A stretch of DNA of 64,000 nucleotides from Rothia santali (GTDB lineage: Bacteria > Actinomycetota > Actinomycetes > Actinomycetales > Micrococcaceae), in assembly GCF_024199905.1 (NCBI RefSeq), contig NZ_JANAFB010000009.1, positions 1-64,000 of the forward strand, given 5' to 3'. Under the pieces are notes generated by a model. It was not told where the DNA came from. It ran no database searches and was given only the letters and a program-made list of their open reading frames with translations. This document shows, piece by piece, positions 35,139-44,827 of the stretch (position 1 is its first letter; each line of letters opens with the position of its first letter). The position numbers were made by a program, and so were the translations under genes.

Positions 35139-35738
35139 GTGCTGATTTCAGATCGAGACATCCGCGAGCAGATCGACGCCGGCCGCATCGGCCTGGAGCC
35201 CTACGAGCCCTCGATGCTGCAGCCCGCCAGCATCGACGTGCGGCTGGACCGGTTCTTCCGCCTGTTCGACAACCACAAGTACCCGCACATCGACCCCGCC
35301 CAGGACCAGCCGGACCTCACGCGCCTGGTGGAGACCCGCGCCGACGCCCCCTTCATCCTGCACCCGGGCGAGTTCGTGCTCGGCGCGACCTACGAGAAGG
35401 TCACCCTGCCCGACGACGTCGCGGCCCGCCTCGAGGGCAAGTCCTCGCTGGGCCGCCTGGGCCTGCTGACCCACTCCACGGCCGGCTTCATCGACCCGGG
35501 GTTCTCGGGTCACGTGACCCTCGAGCTGTCCAACATGGCCACGCTGCCCATCATGCTCTGGCCGGGATCCAAGATCGGTCAGCTCTGCTTCTTCCGCCTG
35601 AGCTCGCCCACGGAGCAGCCCTACGGCTCGGGCGCCTACGGCAACCGCTACCAGGGTCAGCGCGGGCCCACCGCCTCCCGGGGCTTCCTGAACTTCCACC
35701 GCACGGAGATCCGCGAGGACTCCCGGGACGAGGCGTGA
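35139..35738 (+). CDS. dcd: dCTP deaminase
   Basis: Deoxycytidine triphosphate deaminase of 199 residues, making dUTP (and in the actinobacterial bifunctional form probably dUMP) for dTTP synthesis. Key stretches are [44 protein letters not shown] with the nucleotide-binding serine/arginine and catalytic Glu, and the C-terminal [11 protein letters not shown] that closes over the substrate. It starts with GTG at 35139; TATGGT ends exactly six bases upstream and there is no ribosome site, so the mRNA is probably leaderless. Confidence 0.95.
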   Translation: MLISDRDIREQIDAGRIGLEPYEPSMLQPASIDVRLDRFFRLFDNHKYPHIDPAQDQPDLTRLVETRADAPFILHPGEFVLGATYEKVTLPDDVAARLEGKSSLGRLGLLTHSTAGFIDPGFSGHVTLELSNMATLPIMLWPGSKIGQLCFFRLSSPTEQPYGSGAYGNRYQGQRGPTASRGFLNFHRTEIREDSRDEA

Positions 35739-35754
35739 GCCCCCGGACGGCGAG

Positions 35755-36779
35755 ATGATCCCCGCCGCCGCGGTCGCGCCGGCGCTGATCCTCGCCGCCG
35801 TCCTGATGGTCAGCGGGATCGCGAAGCTGCGCGCGCCCGCTGCGGTGCGGGCGGCGTTCGCGGACCTGCGGGTCCCCGCCGGCCTCGACCGCGCATGGGT
35901 CCGGGCGGCCTTCCCCGTCGGCGAGGCGGCCCTGGGCGCCGCGCTGCCGGTGGTGCCGGCCGGCGGCCCCGGTCGTCGCGGGCTGGCGGTCCTGCTGTTC
36001 GCGGCCTACTGGGTCCTGATCCGCCGGGCCCTGGGCTTCGCGGAACCGGTCTCCTGCGCGTGCTTCGGGGAGTCCGACGCCGCCCCGGTCACCCGCCGCA
36101 CCCTCCTGCGCAACACCGTCCTGCTGCTCCTGGCCCTGGCCTGGTGGGGCGTGACGTGGTCCGCGAGCGGCCCCGCGCTGCTGTCGCGCTTCACCGCCGC
36201 CGACGCCCTGTGGCTCGCGGGCGGCCTGCTCGGCGCCGCGGTGGTGTGGCTGGCGCGGCCCGGCGCCTCCGCGCCCGCGCCCGGCCTTGTGCCCGGCCCC
36301 GGCGCTGCTCTCGCCGTCGGCACCGCGCCCGACGCCGCAACGGTCACAGAGCCCGCGACGGCTAGCACCCCGGCCGACAGATTCCGCACGGCCTGCGGAT
36401 CCTGGACGCGGAGGGCCGCGAGGCCGAGCTGGCCGGGCGACGTCGTCGGGCGGGGCGCGCCTGCTCCTCCACATCTCGCCCGGCTGCGCCTCCTGCGCGC
36501 GGGTGGTGCGCGAGGCGCCCGCGCGGCTCGGTCGCCTGGGCCCGGTGCGGCTGCAGCTGATCAGCCTCGCGCGGCCCGAGGCGGTGCGCGTCGTCGTCCC
36601 CGAGGCCCTGTGGCCGGGCCTGCTGCAGGCCGGGGACCAGGCGGCGGTCGCGGCGCTCGGCATCCCCGCGGCGCCGTCGGCCGTGCTGGTCGGGGAGGCG
36701 GGGAGATCCTCGCCGGGCCGGTCGCGGGCCCCGACGCCGTTCTCGCGCTCCTGGACCGGCTCACCGCCGGGCGGGCTGA
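35755..36779 (+). CDS. MauE/DoxX membrane protein fused to a thioredoxin-like domain, frameshifted
   Basis: The N-terminal half has four membrane helices and the MauE pattern, with SGIAKLRAP and the cysteine motif PVSCACFGESD (near residue 100). The second half is a thioredoxin fold with LLLHISPGCASCARVV (CxxC) and GIPAAPSAVLVGE. The frame steps back one base near 36384 (TTCC lacking a C), near 36433 (CCGGG lacking a G) and near 36702 (GCGGGG lacking a G); a fourth loss near 36770 would give the natural stop at 36777-36779. Such proteins pass reducing power across the membrane for disulfide chemistry. Probably intact in the real genome. Confidence 0.65.
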
Positions 36780-36884
36780 CCCCCGACCCGCGGGACCGAA
36801 CCGCGTCGGCGCCGCGGGATCGGCCGGCGGCCCGGGGCGCAGGAGCGCTCTCGAACTCCCGCCCACGGCCCCGGCGTCGGGGGC

Positions 36885-38192
36885 TCAGCCCGGCGCGTTC
36901 CCGGTCCCGCGCCCTCGCACTGGCTCGCGCCCCGGGTCCAGCCGCGGCAGCCGCAGCGTCAGCAGCAGACCCGCCAGCAGGACCACCATGATCCCCAGCA
37001 CGCCCCAGATCTGCGCGCCGAAGATCCAGACCGTGAGCGCGAACAGCCCCGGCGCCAGGAAGCTGACGGCCCGTCCCGTCGTGGAGTAGAGGCCGAAGTA
37101 CTCGCCCTCGCTGCCCGGGTCGGCGATCCGCGCCAGGTAGGTCCTCGACGCCGACTGCGCCGGCCCCACGAACGCGCACAGCGCCAGCCCGCAGACCCAG
37201 AACGCCAGCGGATCCCGCAGGACGAGCAGGGGAGCGGCCGCGACGAGCAGCCCGGTCAGGGAGGCGAGGATGACCCGGCGCGGCCCGACGGCGTCGTCGA
37301 GCCTCCCGCCCACGACGGCGCCCAGCCCGGCGACGACGTTCCCGGCGATCGCGAAGAGGATGACCTGCTGAAACGAGAAGCCGAAGGTGCCCGCCGCCAG
37401 CACCCCGCCGTAGGTGAAGACCCCGGCCAGGCCGTCGCGGAAGACCGCCGAGGCCAGGAAGAACCGGAGGGTCGTGGGCTCCTCGCGGTACATCCGGCGC
37501 AGGGTGGCCCAGAGCCGGCGGTAGGACTCCGCCAGGCTGTCCCGCCGCGCGGCCTCCCTGGCCTCGGTGGGTCCCTGCGGGAAGCGCAGCAGCAGCGGCG
37601 CGGAGAGCAGCGCGGCCCAGAGCGCGGCGAAGACCGCGACCGCCCGGATGTTCAGCGCGTCCTCCTCCGGCAGGCCGAGCAGGCCGGGCGTGATGAAGCC
37701 CAGGAGCACCACGAGCAGCGCCAGGATCCCGCCGAAGTACCCCATCGACCAGCCGAGCCCGCTGACGCGGCCCAGGGTGCTCGGCGTCGAGACCGCGGGC
37801 AGCAGCGCGTTGTAGTGCACCGCGGCGATCTCGTTGAAGATGTTGCCCAGCGACAGCAGGGCCACGCCGAGCAGGAGGTAGCCGGGCTCGGGGGCGACGA
37901 AGAAGCAGGCGCCGCTGCAGACCACCACTCCCGCGGTGTTCAGGGCGAGCGCGGAGCGGCGGGACCCGGCGCGGTCGGCCCGCTGGCCGATCACCGGGGC
38001 GGTGAGCGCGATGACCAGGCCGGCGCAGATCAGCCCGGCCGAGAGGACGAGCGAGGTGTGCGTCTCGTCGCCGAAGTCCGAGCCCGTGAGGTACACGCTG
38101 AAGACGAACGTGGTCATGATCGCGTTGAAGCTCGCGGCCCCCGCGTCCCAGAGGGCCCAGGGGATGACGGGGCGTCGGGTCTCCGCACTCAT
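36885..38192 (-). CDS. MFS transporter of the UMF22/Atg22-like type
   Basis: Membrane transporter of 435 residues with twelve predicted helices. The N-terminus (PVIPWALWDAGAASFNAIMTTF) and the NEIAAVHYNALLPAVST segment match the Atg22/BtlA-like MFS group, whose bacterial substrates are mostly unknown. The start is ATG 38192, preceded by TACAGT six bases upstream and no ribosome site (leaderless type); the frame extends to 38324 without a better start. It is divergent from the mrp operon. Confidence 0.82.
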   Translation of the reverse strand: MSAETRRPVIPWALWDAGAASFNAIMTTFVFSVYLTGSDFGDETHTSLVLSAGLICAGLVIALTAPVIGQRADRAGSRRSALALNTAGVVVCSGACFFVAPEPGYLLLGVALLSLGNIFNEIAAVHYNALLPAVSTPSTLGRVSGLGWSMGYFGGILALLVVLLGFITPGLLGLPEEDALNIRAVAVFAALWAALLSAPLLLRFPQGPTEAREAARRDSLAESYRRLWATLRRMYREEPTTLRFFLASAVFRDGLAGVFTYGGVLAAGTFGFSFQQVILFAIAGNVVAGLGAVVGGRLDDAVGPRRVILASLTGLLVAAAPLLVLRDPLAFWVCGLALCAFVGPAQSASRTYLARIADPGSEGEYFGLYSTTGRAVSFLAPGLFALTVWIFGAQIWGVLGIMVVLLAGLLLTLRLPRLDPGREPVRGRGTGNAPG

Positions 38193-38377
38193 GGGACCAC
38201 TGTACCCACGCTGGTGAGGGTCGATGTGGGTGATCTCACGCCCCGCGCGTGTTCGCTCTCGAAGTGACTCGTCGTAAACCTTGAGACGTTGACCTTTGCC
38301 ATTGGTAGCATGGCGGGAAAGCACAGCATTTCGATGATCGAGGAGGCCGACCGATCACCGCCGTCATCCTTGTCCAT

Positions 38378-41300
38378 GTGCTGGCTGCGATCGTGGCGCC
38401 GTTCTTCTTCCGTCGGTGGGGCCGCACCTGTTTCTACTACCTTGCCCTCGTCCCCGCCGCGAGCTTCGTCTGGCTCTGCACCCTCCTCCCGGGGGTCCTC
38501 CGCGGCGAGCAGGCGACCGAGAGCATCGAGTGGATCCCGCAGCTGGGCATCGGACTCACCTTCCGCATGGATCCCCTCTCGTGGATCCTCTCCGCCATGG
38601 TGCTGGGACTCGGCGCCCTCATCGTCTTCTACTGCGGCAGCTACTTCAAGCACACCAACAAGTATTCCGGCGCCTTCGCAGCGCAGCTGATCGCCTTCGC
38701 GGGCGTCATGTTCGGCCTGGTCACCGCCGACGACATGATGGTCATGTTCGTCTTCTGGGAGATCACCAGCATCCTCTCCTACCTCCTGATCGGCTTCGCC
38801 AACACCCGCCTGTCCTCGCGGCGCTCGGCGCTGCAGGCCCTGATCGTCACGACGGCGGGCGGCCTGGTCATGTTCATCGGCCTCATCATGCTCGCCGAGG
38901 CCAGCGGCAGCTACCTGTTCTCCGAGGTCATCGCCCGCGCGCCCGAGACGATCGCGAACCCGGCCTACGCGGTGTCGATCCCCGCGGCCCTGGTGCTGAT
39001 CCTCGTCGGCGCGCTGTCGAAGTCGGCCCTGTTCCCGCTGCACTTCTGGCTCCCGGGGGCCATGGCCGCCCCCACGCCGGTCAGCGCGTTCCTGCACGCG
39101 GCGGCCATGGTCAAGGCCGGCATCTACCTCGTGGCCCGGCTCTCGCCGGCCTTCGCCGGGGTCAGCCCCTGGACCGAGATGGTCGCGCTGCTGGGCCTGT
39201 TCACCATGCTCTACGGCGGCTACGTCGCGCTGAAGCAGACCGACCTCAAGCTGATCCTCGCCTACGGCACGGTCAGCCAGCTCGGATTCATCTCCACGAT
39301 CGTGGCCTTCGGCACGCCCAGCGCCCTCTACGCCGGGCTGGCCATGATGGTCGCCCACGCCCTGTTCAAGTCGGTGCTCTTCCTGGTCACCGGCATCATC
39401 GACCACCAGGCGGGCACGCGCGACATCCGGCGCCTGTCCGGGATCTACCGGCGCACGCCGCTGCTCTTCGTCATGAGCGTGATCGCGGCGGCGTCGATGG
39501 CCGGCCTGCCGCCGCTGCTGGGCTTCGTGTCCAAGGAGGCCGTGATCGAGCTGGTGCTCGACGGCGCCAACGCCGGCGGCCTCGGCGCCCTCGGCGCGGG
39601 TGCGACCTGGACGGTGCTCGCCGCGGTGTGCGTCGGCTCGGTGCTGACCCTCGCCTACAGCGCCCGCTTCGTCTGGGGCGCCTTCGCGGTCAAGCCCTCG
39701 AGCTTCGCGCACCCCGAGACCATCACCGACGGCCGGGTCCAGCCCACCAGCTTCCACCAGGTGACCGCGACCTTCGCGGCCGCCCCGGCGCTCGTCGCCG
39801 TGGCCACGGTGGTCCTCGGCCTGTGGCCGGAGCCGCTCCACCTCCTCGTCGGCGCCGCCGCCGCGGAGACCGGCGAGACGGACAAGCACCTCGCCCTCTG
39901 GCACGGCCTGACCCCGGCGCTGGGGCTCTCGGCGGCCATCATCTGCCTGGGCTTCGCGCTGTTCGCGGCCCGTGCCGGCGTCGAGCGCTCGCAGAACGCG
40001 CTGCCGACGCTGCCCGGGGGCGACGCCGTCTACCGCTACGTCATCGGCGGCCTCGACTACACCGCGGTCCGGGTGACCGGCGCGACCCAGCGGGGCTCGC
40101 TGAGCTTCTACCTCGCGGTCATCCTGGCCACCGCCGTCGTCGTGCCGACCGTGGGCCTGTTCATCGTCCAGACCCCGCCGCTGAACGCGATGCGCTGGAC
40201 CGACTCGCCCGCGCAGTGGGCCACGGCCCTGACGATGATCGCGGCGGCGCTGGTGGTGCTCACCGCCAACAAGCGCTTCCTGGCGATCCTCATGGTCTCC
40301 GTGACCGGCTACGGCATGGCCCTGCTGTTCGCGCTGCGCGGCTCGCCGGACCTCGCGCTGACGCAGATGCTCGTCGAGACGATCTCGCTGATCGCCTTCG
40401 TCCTGGCCCTGCGGATGCTGCCGGCCCGCCTCTGGAACTTCCGCAAGCCGCGGCACAAGCCCATCCGGGCCCTGATCGCCATCGGCTTCGGCCTGTTCAT
40501 GATGGCGCTCGCCGCGTTCTCGCTCTCCTCGCGGGTCGAGGCGCCCATCTCGCTGGACATGCCGCGCCTGGCATACGAGATCGGGCACGGCAAGAACGTC
40601 GTCAACGTGACCCTGGTCGACATCCGCGCCTGGGACACCTACGGCGAGATCTCCGTGCTGGCGCTGGCCGCCACCGGCGTCGCGAGCCTCATCTTCATCG
40701 CCGGCCGCCAGGACCGCGGCCCGGACCACAAGAGCCTGGACACCCGGAGCCTGCGGCGGGTGACCCGGCACTACGCCGAGCGCACCGACCTCAGCGCGGG
40801 AGCGCAGGTCGCCGGCCGGTTCATGAACGTCCGCCGGGATCCGTTCCTGGTGGCCGGGCGCACGCTGGCGCCGGAGAACCGCTCGCTCATGCTCGAGGTC
40901 ATCACCCGGCTGCTGTTCCACACGGTCATGCTGGTCTCGGTCTACCTGCTGCTGGCCGGGCACAACCTGCCCGGCGGCGGGTTCGCCGGCGGCCTGCTGG
41001 CGGGCCTCGCGCTGGCCATGCGCTACCTGGCCGGCGGCCGGTACGAGCTCGAGGAGGCCACCCCGGTCAACGCCGGCGTCCTGCTGGGCTCGGGCCTGCT
41101 GGTCTCGGCGCTCTACGCGCTCACCCCGCTGCTGTGGGGCGGCGCGGTGTTCAGCTCGTACGCGATCGACGCCGACCTGCCGGTCTTCGGCGACGTCCAC
41201 TTCGTCACCTCGGTGATCTTCGACGTCGGCGTCTACCTGGTGGTGATCGGGCTGATCCTGGACGTGCTCCGCAGCCTCGGCGGCAAGGTCGACGAGTCGC

Positions 41301-41578
41301 TCGAGAAGGAGCGCGAGAGCCGCTCGGGCCGCGGCCGCAAGCGCCGCCGCATCACGGTCCGCCGCACCGGGAACATGGCGACCCCGGCGGTCGCCTCGGG
41401 CCCGGTCACCGCGACCTCCGTCGAAGAGCCGGCGCACGGCTCCGAGGATGAGGACGGCGCCGGGGACGGCCGCACCGAGGCCGGCGGCCCCACCGAGGAC
41501 GCCGCCGGGGCCGCGGCCGACGCCGGGGAGCACGACCGTTCCGAAGAGAGCCTGCACCAGGAAGGGGGCCGGGCATGA
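38378..41578 (+). CDS. mrpA: Na+/H+ antiporter subunit MrpA, fused with MrpB domain
   Basis: Largest subunit of the Mrp multi-subunit cation/proton antiporter, about 1066 residues. The N-terminal ~500 residues are NuoL-like with FRMDPLSWILSAMVLGLG, FVFWEITSILSYLLIGF and LFPLHFWLPGAMAAPTPVSAFLH, which carries proton-path Lys and His residues. The MbhD/MbhE-like region follows, then a MnhB domain (from about LMLEVITRLLFHTVMLVS), so MrpA and MrpB are one protein as usual in actinobacteria. The GTG at 38378 is the first standard start, but AGGAGG at 38341-38346 points to the in-frame ATC at 38354, which would complete the first helix (ITAVILVHVLAAI). Confidence 0.92.
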   Translation: MLAAIVAPFFFRRWGRTCFYYLALVPAASFVWLCTLLPGVLRGEQATESIEWIPQLGIGLTFRMDPLSWILSAMVLGLGALIVFYCGSYFKHTNKYSGAFAAQLIAFAGVMFGLVTADDMMVMFVFWEITSILSYLLIGFANTRLSSRRSALQALIVTTAGGLVMFIGLIMLAEASGSYLFSEVIARAPETIANPAYAVSIPAALVLILVGALSKSALFPLHFWLPGAMAAPTPVSAFLHAAAMVKAGIYLVARLSPAFAGVSPWTEMVALLGLFTMLYGGYVALKQTDLKLILAYGTVSQLGFISTIVAFGTPSALYAGLAMMVAHALFKSVLFLVTGIIDHQAGTRDIRRLSGIYRRTPLLFVMSVIAAASMAGLPPLLGFVSKEAVIELVLDGANAGGLGALGAGATWTVLAAVCVGSVLTLAYSARFVWGAFAVKPSSFAHPETITDGRVQPTSFHQVTATFAAAPALVAVATVVLGLWPEPLHLLVGAAAAETGETDKHLALWHGLTPALGLSAAIICLGFALFAARAGVERSQNALPTLPGGDAVYRYVIGGLDYTAVRVTGATQRGSLSFYLAVILATAVVVPTVGLFIVQTPPLNAMRWTDSPAQWATALTMIAAALVVLTANKRFLAILMVSVTGYGMALLFALRGSPDLALTQMLVETISLIAFVLALRMLPARLWNFRKPRHKPIRALIAIGFGLFMMALAAFSLSSRVEAPISLDMPRLAYEIGHGKNVVNVTLVDIRAWDTYGEISVLALAATGVASLIFIAGRQDRGPDHKSLDTRSLRRVTRHYAERTDLSAGAQVAGRFMNVRRDPFLVAGRTLAPENRSLMLEVITRLLFHTVMLVSVYLLLAGHNLPGGGFAGGLLAGLALAMRYLAGGRYELEEATPVNAGVLLGSGLLVSALYALTPLLWGGAVFSSYAIDADLPVFGDVHFVTSVIFDVGVYLVVIGLILDVLRSLGGKVDESLEKERESRSGRGRKRRRITVRRTGNMATPAVASGPVTATSVEEPAHGSEDEDGAGDGRTEAGGPTEDAAGAAADAGEHDRSEESLHQEGGRA

Positions 41579-42126
41579 TCGACGCCGCACTGCTGATCGT
41601 GATGGGCGTGCTCTACGCCGTCGGGGTCTACCTCCTGCTGGAGAAGTCGCTGACCAAGGTGCTGCTGGGCATCATGCTCATCACCAACGCCACCAACATC
41701 TTCATCCTGCACGCCGGCGGCCTGCCCGGCGTCCCGGCCCTCTACGACCCGGAGACCCCGCCCGACGAGTACCTGGACCCGCTGCCGCAGGCCCTGGTCC
41801 TCACCGCGATCGTCATCTCCTTCTCCGTCACGGCCCTCATGCTCGGCATGATCTACCGCAGCTGGGTCCTGTCGAAGAAGGACGACATCCAGGACGACGC
41901 CGAGGACCGCCGCGTCGCCCAGCAGCCCGACTACGACCCCGAGGACGACGACGCCGCCCCGGTCGAGCCATCCGAGTTCGAGGGCAGCGAGGAGCAGCGC
42001 GAGGTGGCCTACCAGCAGCGCAAGCGCGCCGAGCGCGGCGTCGCCGAGGAGTCGCCCGGCTCCGTCCGCATGCAGCACGAGCACCTCAACCGAGGAGACC
42101 GCGACCGAGGGGAGTGGGACTCATGA
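41575..42126 (+). CDS. mrpC: Mrp antiporter subunit MrpC (MnhC)
   Basis: NuoK-like subunit of 183 residues with three membrane helices: AVGVYLLLEKSLTKVLLGI, with the conserved Glu-Lys, then MLITNATNIFI and LVLTAIVISFSVTALML. The last ~80 residues are a highly charged Asp/Glu-rich cytoplasmic tail not seen in short MrpC proteins. Overlaps the mrpA stop (ATGA). Confidence 0.95.
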   Translation: MIDAALLIVMGVLYAVGVYLLLEKSLTKVLLGIMLITNATNIFILHAGGLPGVPALYDPETPPDEYLDPLPQALVLTAIVISFSVTALMLGMIYRSWVLSKKDDIQDDAEDRRVAQQPDYDPEDDDAAPVEPSEFEGSEEQREVAYQQRKRAERGVAEESPGSVRMQHEHLNRGDRDRGEWDS

Positions 42127-43850
42127 GCATCTTCGACCTGGCCCCGGCCGCCATCATCCTGCCGCTGCTCGCCGCTGGCCTGAACTTCACGCTCTACCGC
42201 CGGCCCACGGCCCAGCGCCTCATCTCGCTGATCGCCATCATCGTGGTGCTGGCCCTGGAGTCCACCCTGCTCATCGCGAGCTGGGGCTCCGGGCCGGTCT
42301 CGATCAGCCTCGGCGGCTGGGCCGCCCCGTTCGGGATCGTCCTGGTCGTGGACCAGCTGTCCTCGCTGATGCTGGTCGTCTCCAGCGTCGTCTCCCTGGC
42401 GGTGCTCGTCTACGCGACCGGCCAGGGCCTGGCCGACGGCGACGACGACGCCCCCATCTCGGTCTTCTACCCCACCTACCTGGTCCTGCTCGCGGGCGTC
42501 TCCAACGCCTTCCTCGCGGGCGACCTGTTCAACCTGTACGTGGGCTTCGAGATCCTCCTGACCGCGAGCTACGTGCTGCTGACGATGTCCGGCACCGCCC
42601 CGCGCATCCGCGCCGGCGTCACCTACACGGTGGTCTCGGTGATCTCCTCGCTGCTGTTCCTCATGTCCATCGGCATGATCTACGCGGCGGTGGGCACCGT
42701 GAACATGGCCGACATCGCCGCCAAGGTCCCCGAGCTGCCCCCGGGCACGCAGCTGCAGCTGCACCTGATGCTCCTGGTCGCCTTCGGCATCAAGGCCGCG
42801 GTCTTCCCGCTGTCCCTGTGGCTGCCGGACTCCTACCCGACGGCGCCGGCACCGGTCACCGCGGTGTTCGCGGGCCTGCTGACCAAGGTCGGCGTGTACG
42901 CGATCATCCGCACCGAGACCCTGCTCTTCCCGGACAGCCGGGTGGACGACCTCCTCACATGGGTCGCGATCCTGACGCTCGTCGTCGGGATCCTCGGGGC
43001 GCTCACGCAGGGCGACATCAAGCGAACGCTGTCCTTCATCCTGATCAGCCACATCGGCTACATGATCTGGGGGATCGCGCTGGCGACCCCGCGGGGGATG
43101 ATGGCGGTGGTCTTCTACGTGGCCCACCACATCGTGATCCAGACCAGCCTGTTCATGGTCATCGGCCTGATCGAGCGGCGGGGCGGCTCGGCCAACATGG
43201 ACCGCCTCGCGGGCATGGCCCGGATCGCGCCGATCCTGGGCATCCTCTACTTCGTCCCGGCGATGAACCTGGGCGGCATCCCGCCGTTCTCCGGGTTCAT
43301 CGGCAAGGTCGGGCTGATCGAGGCGAGCGTGGAGGTCGGGTCCTGGCAGGCCTACGCGATGGCCGGCGTCGGCGTCTTCGTCTCGCTGCTGACGCTGATG
43401 ACGCTGGCCCGGATCTGGAACCGGGTGTTCTGGCGCAAGCCGGAGCACGCCGAGTTCCCGGACCCGATCCTGCTGGCCACCGACGAGAACGGCAACTACG
43501 GCATCCACACCTCCGGGGAGTCCGACGCCGAGTCCCGCCGCTACCGGGGCCGGGACGTCAAGCTGCTGCCCGGCTCGATGCTCGGCTCGACCATCGGCCT
43601 GGTGGCAGTGGGCGCGGCGATCACGCTGGTGGCCGGTCCGCTGTTCGCCTTCTCGGACCAGGCCGCGGAGAACCTGACGAACCCGGAGATCTACATCCAG
43701 GAGGTCCTGGGGGACAACGCCCCGGACTTCGCCGGGGACTCCGCCGAGGCCGCGGACGACGCCGCGCCCGGCACCGCGGACGTCCCCGAGCCCGCGGACG
43801 CCCCCGGGACCGCCGACGCCGCCCCCGCGGAGAACGGAGGCCGGGAATGA
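42123..43850 (+). CDS. mrpD: Mrp antiporter subunit MrpD (MnhD)
   Basis: NuoM/N-like proton-conducting subunit, 575 residues, with about fourteen helices. Landmarks are GDLFNLYVGFEILLTASYVL with the conserved Glu, AFGIKAAVFPLSLWLPDSYP with the key Lys, and GDIKRTLSFILISHIGYM. The final ~45 residues form an Ala/Asp-rich tail. Starts with the ATG overlapping mrpC and ends overlapping mrpE (ATGA both times), showing tight translational coupling. Confidence 0.95.
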   Translation: MSIFDLAPAAIILPLLAAGLNFTLYRRPTAQRLISLIAIIVVLALESTLLIASWGSGPVSISLGGWAAPFGIVLVVDQLSSLMLVVSSVVSLAVLVYATGQGLADGDDDAPISVFYPTYLVLLAGVSNAFLAGDLFNLYVGFEILLTASYVLLTMSGTAPRIRAGVTYTVVSVISSLLFLMSIGMIYAAVGTVNMADIAAKVPELPPGTQLQLHLMLLVAFGIKAAVFPLSLWLPDSYPTAPAPVTAVFAGLLTKVGVYAIIRTETLLFPDSRVDDLLTWVAILTLVVGILGALTQGDIKRTLSFILISHIGYMIWGIALATPRGMMAVVFYVAHHIVIQTSLFMVIGLIERRGGSANMDRLAGMARIAPILGILYFVPAMNLGGIPPFSGFIGKVGLIEASVEVGSWQAYAMAGVGVFVSLLTLMTLARIWNRVFWRKPEHAEFPDPILLATDENGNYGIHTSGESDAESRRYRGRDVKLLPGSMLGSTIGLVAVGAAITLVAGPLFAFSDQAAENLTNPEIYIQEVLGDNAPDFAGDSAEAADDAAPGTADVPEPADAPGTADAAPAENGGRE

Positions 43851-44503
43851 ACCTCGGGACCTCGGGCCGCCGGCCCCACGCCCGCCCCCGCAACAGCCTG
43901 AAGACCGAGATCCCCCTGCTCGTCTGGCTCGTCCTCGTCTGGGGCGCCATCTGGCAGGACTTCTCGCTGGGCAACATCGTCTTCGGCGCCATCCTGGCGC
44001 TGGTCATCGTCAACGTGTTCTACCTGCCGCCGGTGCGGCTGGCCGGGCGCTTCAACGTCCTGTGGGCCGCCTGGTTCCTGGTGAAGTTCCTGTGGCTGAT
44101 CGTGCTCGGCAGCCTCGAGGTGTTCTGGCTGGCCGTCCGGCCCGGGCCCTCGCCCCAGAACGCCGTGCTCTCCGCGCGGCTGCGGGTCACCGACGACCTC
44201 CTGCTGACCTCGGTCGGCCAGGTCGTCTCGCTCATCCCCGGCTCGCTCGTCATCGAGGTGGACCGCCGCAACGCCACCATCTACTTCCACGCCATCGACA
44301 TCGCGAGCGAGGCCGACGCCGAGAAGTTCCGGCGCAGCGTCCGCTCGATGGAGGAGCTGTTGATATGCGTCATGGGCTACCGGGACGACTACCGCGCCGT
44401 GCGCGAGGGCACGCTCGACGAGAAGGCCGCCGAGCAGCCGCACGGCGTGATCGTCCACCACAGCGCCTCGGACGAGGTCCGCGACCGGAAGGAGGTCGAC
44501 TAG
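43847..44503 (+). CDS. mrpE: Mrp antiporter subunit MrpE (MnhE)
   Basis: Subunit of 218 residues. Two to three N-terminal helices, LLVWLVLVWGAIWQDFSLGN and FNVLWAAWFLVKFLWLIVLG, are followed by the soluble MnhE domain with LTSVGQVVSLIPGSLVIEVD, the family core. Directly followed by mrpF with no gap. Confidence 0.94.
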   Translation: MNLGTSGRRPHARPRNSLKTEIPLLVWLVLVWGAIWQDFSLGNIVFGAILALVIVNVFYLPPVRLAGRFNVLWAAWFLVKFLWLIVLGSLEVFWLAVRPGPSPQNAVLSARLRVTDDLLLTSVGQVVSLIPGSLVIEVDRRNATIYFHAIDIASEADAEKFRRSVRSMEELLICVMGYRDDYRAVREGTLDEKAAEQPHGVIVHHSASDEVRDRKEVD

Positions 44504-44827
44504 ATGCTCGGCGTCGTCATCGCCTGCGGAATCATCCTGGCCCTCGCCACGGCCGGGACCATCTACCGGCTGGCCAAGGGGCCCTCGCTGCTCGACCGCG
44601 TCATCGCGACCGACGTCCTGCTCGCGATCGTGGGCGCCGCGATCAGCGTGGACATGGTCTACCGGGACAGCTACGAGAACCTGACCCTGCTGGTCGTCGT
44701 GGCGCTGGTCGGCTTCATGGGGTCGGTCACGGTGGCCCGCTTCGCCAACAACAAGCGCGACCCGAACGAGGAGCCCCAGGACTCCTCGCGCGCGGCCGAC
44801 GCCAGCGCACGGAGAGGTGACGCCTGA
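44504..44827 (+). CDS. mrpF: Mrp antiporter subunit MrpF (MnhF)
   Basis: Small three-helix subunit of 107 residues. The family motif YRLAKGPSLLDRVIATD with the conserved Arg-Asp lies after helix one; helices two and three are LLAIVGAAISVD and LTLLVVVALVGFMGSVTVAR. A charged tail follows. The stop overlaps the mrpG ATG. Confidence 0.94.
   Translation: MLGVVIACGIILALATAGTIYRLAKGPSLLDRVIATDVLLAIVGAAISVDMVYRDSYENLTLLVVVALVGFMGSVTVARFANNKRDPNEEPQDSSRAADASARRGDA

Noticed and set aside
36780-37089. Continuation of the MauE-thioredoxin frame to 37089
   Set aside because: It would run into the MFS gene on the other strand with no domain; a further lost base gives a natural stop at 36779.
38189-41590. 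Very long open frame on the minus strand opposite mrpA (over 1100 codons)
   Set aside because: Antisense shadow typical of GC-rich DNA: Arg/Gln/His/Asp-rich, no domain, and fully opposite a conserved gene.
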